Shown: positions 10,959 through 20,714 of the stretch, in pieces
How the letters are laid out: every line of letters starts with the position of its first letter
How positions within the stretch are numbered: the stretch's first letter is position 1
Source: Lateolabrax maculatus
Lineage: Eukaryota > Chordata > Actinopteri > Acropomatiformes > Lateolabracidae
Assembly: GCA_031216445.1 (NCBI GenBank)
Contig: CM062207.1
Span: forward strand, 1,278,501-1,342,500
Length of the DNA stretch: 64,000 nt
Direction of reading: 5' to 3'
The notes under the pieces: generated by a model
Database searches by the model: none
The model's input: the letters and a program-made list of their open reading frames with translations, nothing else
Told to the model about the DNA's origin: nothing
Made by a program: the position numbers and the translations under genes

Positions 10959-13900
10959 AGACTTGATTTTCCGCTTGCCTGTATATCCATCCATGTATTC
11001 GCCTTCCACCAGGTGGTGATAACAACTACTACGACTTGGCCCAGAGTCTACGTCAGAGAATCACAGACATGAAGATCAAGATCGACAGACAGCTGAGGCT
11101 CCTGGCCGCCCTGAAGGATCGGGTCAAAGACCAGGTCGTGGAGATGCAGAGGCTGGAGGTACGGAGAGCCAACAGGGCCAAGAATACATTCTATTTCACT
11201 TAGGGTGCCGCTAACCCTCCATCTTACTCCTGAGCTTAGTGAAATACAACACTACAAAGGCAGAGGGCAGAACAGAAGAAAGGGTGTTAAGTTTTCAGGC
11301 TACTGCTTAATTGATTAAAATGTTAATTCTGTCTTTTTAGGCTGGTTATTTTGCCCAAAAACAATCACTGCTGTAGAACCTACATAATACTTAAAAAGTA
11401 GATACTTCTGTCTGCCTTTGGACAAAAAGAAAATGAAATATCTATTTAGATTGTGTTTAGTTTTCTTGTCCATTTGATCTAAAATACACCTTTTTTAGCT
11501 CCATTTTGTTTTAACCGCAAGTTAAGAAAGAAATATTGCTATGGCATAATGTTGCTTATACAGTAAAACAGACGTCAAAAAGTCTGTTTTTAAATTTGTA
11601 GTGCGTTTGTAGATCAGAAGAGATGTCTCAGCTTTTGTTTGTTCACTATACAGTTTGTAAACAGACTCAGAGACTCTGCTGTAGCCTGGTTTATCAGTTT
11701 ATTTACTTATAAACAAGAAGCATATTTCTATCTTTTTGTCTCCTCTGTCAGGTGGACATCGATATTAAGCTCCGTTCCTGCAAAGGATCCTGCCAGGGCT
11801 ACTCCGAGTACCAGGTGGACAAGGAGAGCTACGTGGCACTGGACAAACAAGTAAGGAACGTAGGAACATTACAACAACAATTACACAGAGCGCTGATCAT
11901 ATGTCTAAAGTGAGTGAAAGAAAAAACTAAATTGTCTCATTTACATCCATTCAAACATCAGTTAAGACAAGTATGATTCGATGTTGTAAGAAAACTGTGT
12001 CTCAAACACTGCTGTCAGTTTAAAATATTTACCAAATTTTCACAGTTGCAGTGGACAAACAGGAATGCTCAAGGGGGAGTTCTTATTCCTTGTTTAGTTC
12101 CTGGAACTATTTGCTCAAAAAGGCTGAAACACTGGCTTAACTCCAGGAAGTCCAAAGACATCTTTGCAGTTTACTTTGAAAGCAATTTAAATTAGTCATA
12201 TTAAGATTAAGGTGAAATGTGTCACTTTAAAGGGTAAAAACAGAATGGTTGAAGATAAATATTTAATTTAAGATAATTTAAGGAACCTGTGGTAATAAAG
12301 TCTGGGATTTAATAATGGTTTTGATAGATTATCGGTTGATTAATACACTTTCAGGCTTATTTCAAGGGATGTTAGGGAAGGAAATAATGTCAGGTAATAA
12401 GACATTTTTCTTTGGGTGACGTGGTAAAAAGCTTGATATGTAACTTTTAAAGTTAGAATATCTACTTGTTTTCACATATTATGGTTGATGGGTTATTAAC
12501 ACAAGTCATGTATAAAAAGCTGTGCTTTTAGACTAAACGTCCTAACCAATCTACACTGGATTGTGTGCACACTTAACCAGGTTTCTCATTAGTTGGTTTG
12601 GTAAGAAGCCTCTTTCGGTCTGTTTCCTAGATCACTCAGCTGAACTCCCAGTTCCAGTCACCTCAGGAGTCCGTGGGGACGCTGTACGTGATGAAGAGCA
12701 GGCCGCTACAGGACGTCCACGTGGACAGCATCTACAAGTCCAAGGATGTCAGCGGCGGCAGAGTGGCAGCACAGCAGAAAGAAGACATGTTCCCTGAGGT
12801 GAGGGACACATTACGTTGGTTTGACAGCTCTTGGACTGTGGTCGGATATTGTTTAAGGATACAGCTGGTGTTACTCTTTATTTTTGATTACTTAGTGAAT
12901 AGGATAGATTCATTGTTCTCTTTTCATGGGATTTACTAATAAAAATACAAAAAGGTATCATGGGGTTTGAAATAACTTATTTTTATTGCCATAATTCACA
13001 CATTACAATGTGTTTTCTAGAACCACAGACACTGAAGCTGAAGTTATTATTCTTTTTCTTTCTCTTTCTCAGGTGCGCACAGTCCAGTTGGTCCTAGAGG
13101 AGGAAGGCTCCAGCACCTCGCCTGCAACCATCTCCAAGGTCCCAGGTACTTCCTACTCTCCATCTACATCATCATCGTCCTCTTCCGCTGCTGCTGCTGC
13201 TGCTGCTGCTTCCTCCTCCTCCTCCACGTCATCTAAATCCATAACTGAGATCGGAGGACATGGCAGCAGCGATTTGTTTGGTGGTGGCGGCGGCGGCGGC
13301 GGAGGGTTTGAAGCCCACAGCCAGCCCAGTACAAGCCACGTGTCCTCCAAAACCGTCAGCTGCACCAGAAGCACCAGGAGGACCATCGTCCACACGAAGG
13401 ATGGGCCAGTGGAAAGGGTGGAGCAGGTGATGGAGGGAGGCCCAGAGTGCCAGACCATGACAGACCTCTCCAAGGGAGGGATGAGCTCCTTCTTCCCTAG
13501 CCTCAGCCACGCATCCACCGCCTCTTCCTCCTCCTCCTCCTCCTCCTTTTCTTCTGGGACCAAGACCGTCCAACTCGGAGGCACAAAGGGGATCAGTGAT
13601 CCATTCAACACTGACGTCGGGTTCGACCTGGGCGCGTTCATGACCGACCGAGCAGAGGATGACCTTCCTGATTTCCACGCCCGGAGTGTGAAGAGTACGC
13701 GCGTCGAGCGGCAGGCCGATTATATAGGAAAAGGTACCGAAACATCAGGCCAGGAGTGAAATCTGCAAAGGGCCAGAAAGGCGCATTCAGCTAGACAGCA
13801 TGCTCTAGCATCAGCTAGCATCAGCTAGCTCGCCTTATGTACCAAAAATACGAAGTGAACACAGAAATTGTAATTGTTTATTTCTTAGAGCTTAAAGATT

Positions 13901-15278
13901 TTCACATTCAGTTTGGTGTATTTGTTAATGAGTTATTTTAGGTCATTGTGTATTCTAAGAAACTAAATGAAAGTGTTTGCAGCGCTAGTTAGTGTGCTGA
14001 TGAGACATTTTTAGAGCTTGCGCATTTAGGGACTTCAGATGGAAAGTAGCATGTAACTAAATATGGTAAAAAGCACTTCTTTTCACTAGTTTGAGATCAG
14101 TGTTTTTTGTGCATGTTACTCAACAAATAAAAATAAAGTTAACATTTAAACAGGTGCAGATTCCCACAACCACCTACAAATATTTTGAGGAATATTTTTG
14201 GAATAAAAAGATTTTGCATTTAATGTAATAATAAATAAATAAAAATGTATTTTCTCTTATTTACACTACCAGGTAAATAACATTTACAGTGTCTTTAAGA
14301 AACCTAAAACGAGTTTATGTCTGGAGGGTTTGACAACAACTACAGAGTCCCAGAAGAAACGACCACCGTGTCCTCAGTGGTAGCTACGGCCCTAATGCTT
14401 CAAATGCAGATTAAATAAATGTGTCGGAGAACGGGGTTAATGGGGTGAAGTGTTTCTGTAGGGAAAGTTTCTGTTATCGCTTTTATCACTGCAGCAAATT
14501 TCAGCAAGCCGAGCCACAGCCGGTCCAAGCTAACTCACGGTCTGCGGTGTGCCCCTCTCTGTTCGCAGATTGTGTCGAAGCCTACCAGAACCACCTGAAA
14601 GGGGAAACGAACGGCCTGTTTAAGATCAGACCCGGCGGCACAGATGCCACAGAGGTAGTGGAGGTTTACTGCCAGCAGGAGGGGCTAATGGGCGGGTGGT
14701 TGTTAGTCCAGCAAAGGGAGAGTGGCGCGCTCAGCTTTAACCGCACGTGGGCCGAATACCGCAACGGGTTCGGCTCGGTGGACGCGAAGGGAAAGGGGGA
14801 GTTTTGGTTAGGCAACCACAATCTCCACCTGTTGACTAATCTGGGTGAGACCATGCTGAAGGTGGAGCTGGAGGATTGGGAAGGGGGCGTAGCCGGTGCA
14901 GAGTACACAGTCAGGGTTGGCTCGGAGGAGGAGGGGTACCCGCTGCATGTGTCCGGGTACACCGGGGACGCCGGGGACGCCCTGGTGATACCTAATTCCA
15001 ATATGGCGTCTTACCTGTCCCACAACGGGATGAAATTCAGCACCTTTGACAAAGACAATGACAAGTGGGAGGAGAACTGCGCAGAGATGTACGGGGGCGG
15101 GTGGTGGTACAACAACTGCCAGTCGGCTAACTTGAATGGGATTTATTATAAAGGCACGTACGACCTGGAGAAAAACGCACCGTATGAGATTGAAAACGGA
15201 GTCGTGTGGGTGACGTATAAACCGACCAATTACAGTCTGAAAACAGTTCGGATGTTTATTCGACTGGCTGCTTTTTAA
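9917..15278 (+). CDS. fga: Fibrinogen alpha chain, long (alpha-E) form
   Basis: Eight exons: 9917-9973, 10467-10568, 10697-10880, 11013-11158, 11752-11850, 12631-12798, 13073-13733, 14569-15278. The model closes at 708 aa. Exon 1 encodes a signal peptide (MKRLSLLVCLGLICVVSAG). Exon 2 holds the thrombin site, probably DPR|GAR, and the cysteine region ending WPFCTTDEW. Exons 3-5 carry the coiled coil between the two disulfide rings KCPSGC and RSCKGSC. Exon 7 is a shortened alphaC region with Ser, Ala and Gly runs and the two-cysteine hairpin (VSCTRST ... PECQTM). Exon 8 is a complete fibrinogen globular domain ending MFIRLAAF. The product is a plasma glycoprotein subunit that pairs with beta and gamma chains, and thrombin converts the hexamer to fibrin. 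The knob begins GAR, where the usual alpha knob is GPR. The gene converges on fgb, as in human. Confidence 0.97.
10118..10160 (+). repeat. (ATA)n microsatellite in fga intron 1
   Basis: About 14 uninterrupted ATA/AAT triplets between fga exons 1 and 2. Confidence 0.9.
10885..10955 (+). repeat. (GT)n microsatellite in fga intron 3
   Basis: Roughly 30 GT units starting just after the fga exon 3 donor. The intron is only 132 nt long, so the repeat makes up over half of it. Confidence 0.92.
13156..13550 (+). repeat. fga: Coding triplet repeats in fga exon 7
   Basis: Three low-complexity blocks: TCA/TCC and GCT runs (13168-13230) encode poly-Ser and poly-Ala, GGC/GGT (13280-13302) encodes poly-Gly, and TCC (13521-13552) encodes poly-Ser. 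They replace the 13-residue tandem repeats known from the human alphaC connector. Confidence 0.85.
13734..13759 (+). CDS. fga: Alternative short C-terminus of fga (read-through of the exon 7 donor)
   Basis: If the exon 7 donor at 13734 is not used, the frame continues eight more codons (ending TETSGQE) to a TGA at 13757-13759. The result is a 480-residue chain without the globular domain. This mirrors the human arrangement, where the common alpha chain ends just past an exon boundary and the rarer alpha-E form splices on to the globular exon. I saw no obvious polyadenylation signal immediately after the stop. An aataaa occurs within a few hundred bases (about 14130), so the short transcript is plausible. 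Confidence 0.55.
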
Positions 15279-15644
15279 TAGGAGAGAAAAATTATAAAAT
15301 ATGCTTTTATCCACATTTATACACCAAGAATATTTGGTAATAAAATAAGCAACAGGCACGAAAAAAAGTAAAGATGAAAAACAGAAGCACACCCCGAAGC
15401 TGCAGGTAAATATTTGAGGCCGAAAATCAAAACTGGTTTCAGACCTTTAGACTCTCGATCTGTTCGGAAATTATTCTGAGATTTCAAAATGTCAAACAGT
15501 GTCCGTGTGTCACCATGTGTATTTGTGCAGATTCTTCTGTTCGTGTGTAAATGTTATTGACCTGTTGTATCTGACCAGTGTTTCCACAGTGTTTGTCCCT
15601 GTTGCTCAACTCTGTACGGCGCGATGACTGAACTCTGCTCAATC

Positions 15645-15650
15645 AATAAA
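15645..15650 (+). terminator. fga: Polyadenylation signal of fga
   Basis: AATAAA about 370 nt after the fga stop codon, followed by GT-rich sequence (ggtttgtagtttgtta). Confidence 0.75.
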
Positions 15651-16139
15651 GATTCAATGTTCACTTCAGCTACCCTGGTTTGTAGTTTGTTATTTCAGTC
15701 TAAATAACAAAATCACCCCAAAACCTTCAGATCATGTTTTTTTTCTTATTTTTGTACAGAAAACCAATGAAAAAATATTGAGACATATTGTTACAAATAC
15801 AAAAAAAAAAAGTTAGTTGTGAATTTAGTGTCATATAAAAGTATTCACCCCCCAATGTAAGTTTAAACATTGTTTTACAACATTAAAGAAAAACTGATCA
15901 AAAAAAAAAAAATAATATCAAAGTGATAAATGCATCTGTATCTGGAAGGTCCAACGTCTTTTAGTGTGTAAACTTTGTGACATTTTGGACAGTGATATTT
16001 AAAAAAAAAAAAAGTGCTGTATAAATAAACTTTTAGTTTTACATATTCAGCTCTCAGACTGTGGAAAAAAACCCACAAACACATCTGCAGAGGTTTTACT
16101 TTTAACAGCAAAGTGGAGAAGGAGGTAACGTTTGGCCCT

Positions 16140-16560
16140 TTACCAAATACTGTAACAGGGAATGGCAGGTTTAGCAGAGAGGAGAGAAGAGACCAGAGCA
16201 GGAAGACAAAACAGGTAATCCAGAAACAAGGCACAAGGAAACCCAGCACAGACTACAGACACATAGAAACACAGAGATAAGGACCTGACAACTAAACAAA
16301 GAAAGTGGACCGGTATATATAAGTGACTGATTATGATCAGAGGCAGGTGAGTGAACAGGTGAAGGGAGTTGGACTGATGAGGAAGGAGTGACTGACAGGC
16401 AGAGAGAGGAGTGGAGAGGCCTGTAGAAGTCAGGTGATGGGAAGAGGAAGGAAAGTCCGAGGGCATCTGGTGGAAGGTGAGGGGATGGCAGGTCAGGACG
16501 TGGAGACAGAGAAAAACAGTGACACAGATAGCTGGGGCTAGAACATGACGAAAGCGAAGC
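16140..16560. mobile_element. Dispersed repeat, copy 1
   Basis: Contains 'ggaccggtatatataag' and the phrase 'gtcaggtgatgggaagaggaaggaaagt ... ggcatctggtgga'. A clearly related, diverged copy lies near 46300-46620 in the same orientation. It has no coding capacity. Low GC skew changes and two copies suggest a retroelement or LTR remnant, but the family is not identified. Confidence 0.45.
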
Positions 16561-17191
16561 CAATCATGACAAATATTTGTTGTTCACTGACAGAAAGTGG
16601 GACAAATGGTTACTTAAAAGGGGATTTATATTTACTTGTAGGCAGTTAAAAATCTATTTTATTCACAGTGACTGAAATCCTGAGAAGATAAATGGCCATA
16701 AATTGAAATAAATTAAATTTAAATATTTTTTAATTTAAATGAAATTTGATGCAGCTACATGTATGTATCCTGTTGCCTACCCATCATGTACAGTGTACAC
16801 CCACTTTGACCAGTTGGTAATCACTGAGGTAAAATTACAACCACTGTAACCACTAAGATAAAGATTCAACCCATTTTGAAGAGAACAAGTCCTCGAAAAC
16901 AGTTGGAGAGTTTTATGTTCAGAACATTAAATGTGCGTTCATGTTGGAGTTTTTTAAATCAAATTATTTTAGGTGTTTGTGTGACATCAGAGAACAATGT
17001 TAGAAATCGAACACGTTTACACAGTTTTTAAGCTACAAAAACTGAACACGACAAAACATTTCCATGCAATCTTTGTCCTCTCTGAACTTCAGACCAGTGA
17101 CACTATTACAACACAACCGCCTGTCACATTTTATCTTTGCAATGTCATGTTTGAATTAGAACTCAGCTGAAGGTGAGCTGACCAAAGTCCT

Positions 17192-17220
17192 GTTTGTTTG
17201 TTTGTTTGTTTGTTTGTTTG
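17192..17220 (+). repeat. (TTTG)n microsatellite
   Basis: About seven TTTG units ending at the tctgcag acceptor of the alpha-like gene, so the repeat forms that exon's polypyrimidine-rich tract. Confidence 0.9.
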
Positions 17221-17227
17221 TCTGCAG

Positions 17228-19219
17228 TGTGCGTGAGGCTGAAGCAGCTGAATCAAGATGGCCGACAGCACCCCAGTCACGCCCGGACGCACGGGAAGCA
17301 ACACTGTCGAGCGAAATCAGCCGTCGCTCTGTGTTCAGATGATGACTGGGTGAGAAAAAACAAGCAAACACACACAGCTGCACTTCACATTCCATATAGA
17401 CATATAGCACATAATATATAACATATCATTGAGTTATAACCCTGTTTGTTAATTTTTTTTAACTCTCATGTTCTTCTCCAAAGGTTTTTAAATGCCCCTC
17501 TGGCTGCAGACTCCAGGGTCTGATCTCACAGATGGAGAGCGAGGTGGAGAGAAAACTGAAGAAGGTGTGTAAGAAAGCAAAGATGTGTGAAGACGCGGCC
17601 GAGAAGTCCATGATGGCGATGACCCACGTCTACAACGACAACCGGAGAGTCATAGTCAACAGATACAGTGAGACAGCCCTTCAAATGGAAAGACACAGCA
17701 GGTAAAGTGATACTGATTAATTAATACTGTGTTCTTCTCCAGTATCAGAGCTGAAGTTCGCCGAACACGCCGAGGGATTGGCCAGCAACCTCACGTCGCT
17801 ACGGAAACGATCGTCCAGGCTGTCGCAGCAACTCGAGGAGCTGCGTCGCAACATCCAGAAACAAATCGAGGACTTGTACCGAACAGAGGTGAGGCGTATA
17901 TTAATGGTCATATAAGATGTTTGCTTCTGAATCTTTAAAGGGATAGTTCGGATGTTTTGATGTGTGTTACCTACAGTAGATGACGTCAGCACACTCCCAG
18001 TTTGGAGAAGACGGTAGCAAAATGTATTTTAGCCACCAAAAAAAATAAATCGATATCAGTTTAAGTGTACGCTATATTTAGAATATTTTCACCACTTTAC
18101 TTGCCGTCAGACGGTCCTTTCTGACGGGGAACTGAAGCCGTTATATTGCTCTGTTCACAGTCACCAGACTCCTTTCACATAAACAGAGATTTTACCTCGC
18201 AGAACACAGGAGCTGCTGGTCTCCCGCTGCCTCGTTACAGTTCGAATCCAAACTAACATGTTAAAACAACAAAGGCACACAATAACACAAACTAAGCAAT
18301 CGAAGCAGTGAAACACGAGCAGCTGCCGTGGTAAAATCACTGTTTTTGTGAAAATACACCGATTATAGATAAGTACCTCAAACAACCCCATTTCAAAAAA
18401 TCTGAACTATCCCTTTAAAGCTGCGCTAATCCATACTTTTATATAAACAGCGGATTAAACAACTACATGTAATGTAAAAACTTGTAGTGACAAATATCAC
18501 CTGACTCTGCAGTTCCGCTCAGCTCTACAGAGCGTTTTAGCTGTTTTCGTTTCCAGCGGCATGCAGCTGTTTTCAGTGAAAAACTCTAGAAACAGCAGAC
18601 AGAAACACTTAGCAAATTGCTGGTGGATGCAGAGGATCATTTGGAAGCTAAAAAGCCAGATATTTCCCTCAGGAGGTGGTGGAGCCCAAAAACAGTTAAA
18701 TAGTTAGAGAGGGAGAGAATATTGAACTCACACTCATCAGGTGGATACAAACACCACTTGGGATTATAATGTTGCTCTTTGTCTGCTGAATGTCTACAAA
18801 GGCAACTTTTATAATAATGTGTGTGCATATATATAATGTCAATGTTGTGTTGAGTACTTGTTGCTGTTGTCTTGTGTCACCAGGTGGATGTTGACATGAA
18901 GCTGCGAGCCTGCCACGGGTCCTGCCGGTCTGCGTTACCGTTCAGCGTCGACCATCCCAGCTATCAGACGCTTCAAACTGACCTGGAGCAGATGGACAAG
19001 ACTCTCAACCAGAGGAGGAACACCGCTACACCTCCTAAAGACATCCCACGTGTCGAGCTGCAGCCTGTAGACGTCGGACCGGCCCCGTCCTCGGAGTACA
19101 AGACCATCCCGATGGTCCAGAAAGAACTGCTGACGCAGTTTGAGGACATCGGACAGAACCAGGTAGTTCTGCTGGAGTCTGAAGATGTGGCGACTCTTGA
19201 TCCTGCAGAGCTGGAATGA
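17228..19219 (+). CDS. Truncated fibrinogen alpha-like paralogue (5' end unresolved)
   Basis: Four exons read in one frame: 17228-17349, 17484-17667, 17743-17888, 18884-19219 (stop TGA). Exons two and three are 184 and 146 nt, exactly the lengths and phases of fga exons 3 and 4. Conserved landmarks are ALCSDDDW, the ring FKCPSGCRLQGL, a coiled coil of about 110 residues, and the second ring LRACHGSC. The last exon then runs uninterrupted for 336 nt to its own stop, so there is no alphaC region and no globular domain. All alpha-type ring cysteines are kept, which suggests it could still assemble with beta and gamma chains. No thrombin knob or ATG was found in frame. The only good-context ATG in the first exon (17257) is in a different frame that fails after splicing. 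Either a signal-peptide exon is hidden upstream or the gene is decaying. Confidence 0.75.
17933..18420. mobile_element. MITE with terminal inverted repeats, inside an intron of the alpha-like gene
   Basis: The left end is CTTTAAAGGGATAGTTCGGA and the right end is its near-perfect reverse complement (TCTGAACTATCCCTTTAAAG). It is about 488 bp, with no protein. The interior phrase 'acactcccagtttggagaag' and the outer 'gataagtacctc' are shared with a second copy beginning at 55347. Confidence 0.8.
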
Positions 19220-19332
19220 AAAGGTTCGACAGTTTGCAGTGCAAGTAAGGAAGCAAGGAAGAGATGAACGGGTGTTTCTTTTTCCATTTTAACAGCAGTT
19301 AATTGTGACTTGGTTTTAAAAGGACCCATTCA

Positions 19333-19338
19333 AATAAA
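19333..19338 (+). terminator. Polyadenylation signal of the alpha-like gene
   Basis: AATAAA about 115 nt after the stop. Another lies near 19915. Confidence 0.6.
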
Positions 19339-19339
19339 A

Positions 19340-20714
19340 AGCATTTCTGTTTTTATTTTTGTTTGAACATTTAACATCCTTTGTGTTGTAGGTGTCCAGT
19401 AGTGCCTAATGAACGCCGAGGAAGCTGTGGCTAAATGTAACAGGTGTGAACATTCAACCTCTACAGCAAACATCAACATTTCAAAAAATGAGAAATCAAT
19501 TTGAATGAAAAACAGAGTAAAATACTGTTAGAATTACAACAACTTAAGGGGGCCTTACGCAAAGCCAATCTTACTGTACTGTAATGTTTTAAAGGTAAAT
19601 CTTGAAATGTTTGTCATTCTGTGAACCACCTCACCTATTACTGTCTACTTTTTTGTCAACCAAACATTAACAAACACACCTCAAACAGTATTTTCCTTTA
19701 TTATTAGATGACTTTGAAGACTGTGAATCTCATAATCTTTGACTTTACTTTTAACTAGTAAAATACTAGTAGTATTTTTCTGGAATTTTCTGGTTCTTTA
19801 TGTTGGCAAAAGCTCTCATTACCTCTGTTCAATAACCAGACCCATGTGAATGTTAGCCCTGAATGCATTGAGAACTCACTCCTCTGTTATATATTTCTGT
19901 ATGTATCTAACTCTAATAAAAGAGTTTTGCACGCTAGCCCTAATCCTATTCTACTTGTGTTTTTTATCAAATTGAATGAAAATTAAATCTACGTTTCCTT
20001 AAAAAAAAAACTTTTGAGTTGATAATTTCACTGTCCTGAAACCAAATTTGCTTCTTTCCGTGATGTTTCCATGATGTTTCCATGATGTTTTTCCATTTTA
20101 TTTTAACAAGCTGATATAGTTTCTTGTTCAAGGGAACTTCACCATGTATTATACATATTTAGACACAACAGTGGGTTCATTTTCTTTTCTATAGTACTAG
20201 AAGTGCAGTGAAATAACAACCAAACCAGTCAGAAAGTACGTTTCTCAATGTGTTTATTGAGTAGCGGAGGACGGTTGGCATCAACTCGTCCTAGTGGTGC
20301 AACACTGAACACGTCACACATAACAAGAAAGGACGAATCACAGCACATCCACTCACAACTACTAAGACTTTTCTTTTTCATCTGTCGACATGACAAGTTT
20401 CTCTCACATTAAACCAGTTTAATTACTCTTTATTTGACTTTTCTTTTTTTTTCAAGTTTAATGAGCTTAATGCTACATGTTATGGTTTTTTAAACAGCGT
20501 TAGTTGTGTGTAAATGTGTGTGTGTGTGTGTCCATCAGCATAAAGGTTACCGCTAAAATAAAGGAAACATTTGAATGTTAGTTGAACATTACAAAGAGCT
20601 TTGAAACCGTTCAGGCTCGGTTTGGCCCCAAACCCTGTTGGGACACTTTGGTGTCTTTTATTTTGGCAGTTTCCTGTATGTGTTATATGTGCGTGTGTTG
20701 ACACTCTGACATGA
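19340..20714. other. Convergent intergenic region between the alpha-like gene and fgb
   Basis: AT-rich, with a short (GT)n tract at about 20515-20531. It carries the 3' untranslated sequences of both converging genes. No coding exon is seen. Confidence 0.5.

Larger units (their letters stand above)
15651..17227. other. Region between fga and the alpha-like paralogue
   Basis: No coding exon was identified. In particular, I searched 16560-17227 for a signal-peptide exon belonging to the downstream alpha-like gene and found none with an ATG. A dispersed repeat occupies about 16140-16560, and a (TTTG)n run lies at 17192-17220. Confidence 0.5.

Noticed and set aside
13153..13678. Minus-strand frames opposite fga exon 7 rich in Glu, Pro and Gly
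   Set aside because: Antisense of triplet repeats within a confident fga exon.
17257..17349. ATG at 17257 as the start of the alpha-like gene
   Set aside because: Its frame stops soon after splicing into the next, clearly conserved exon, so it cannot encode the coiled coil.
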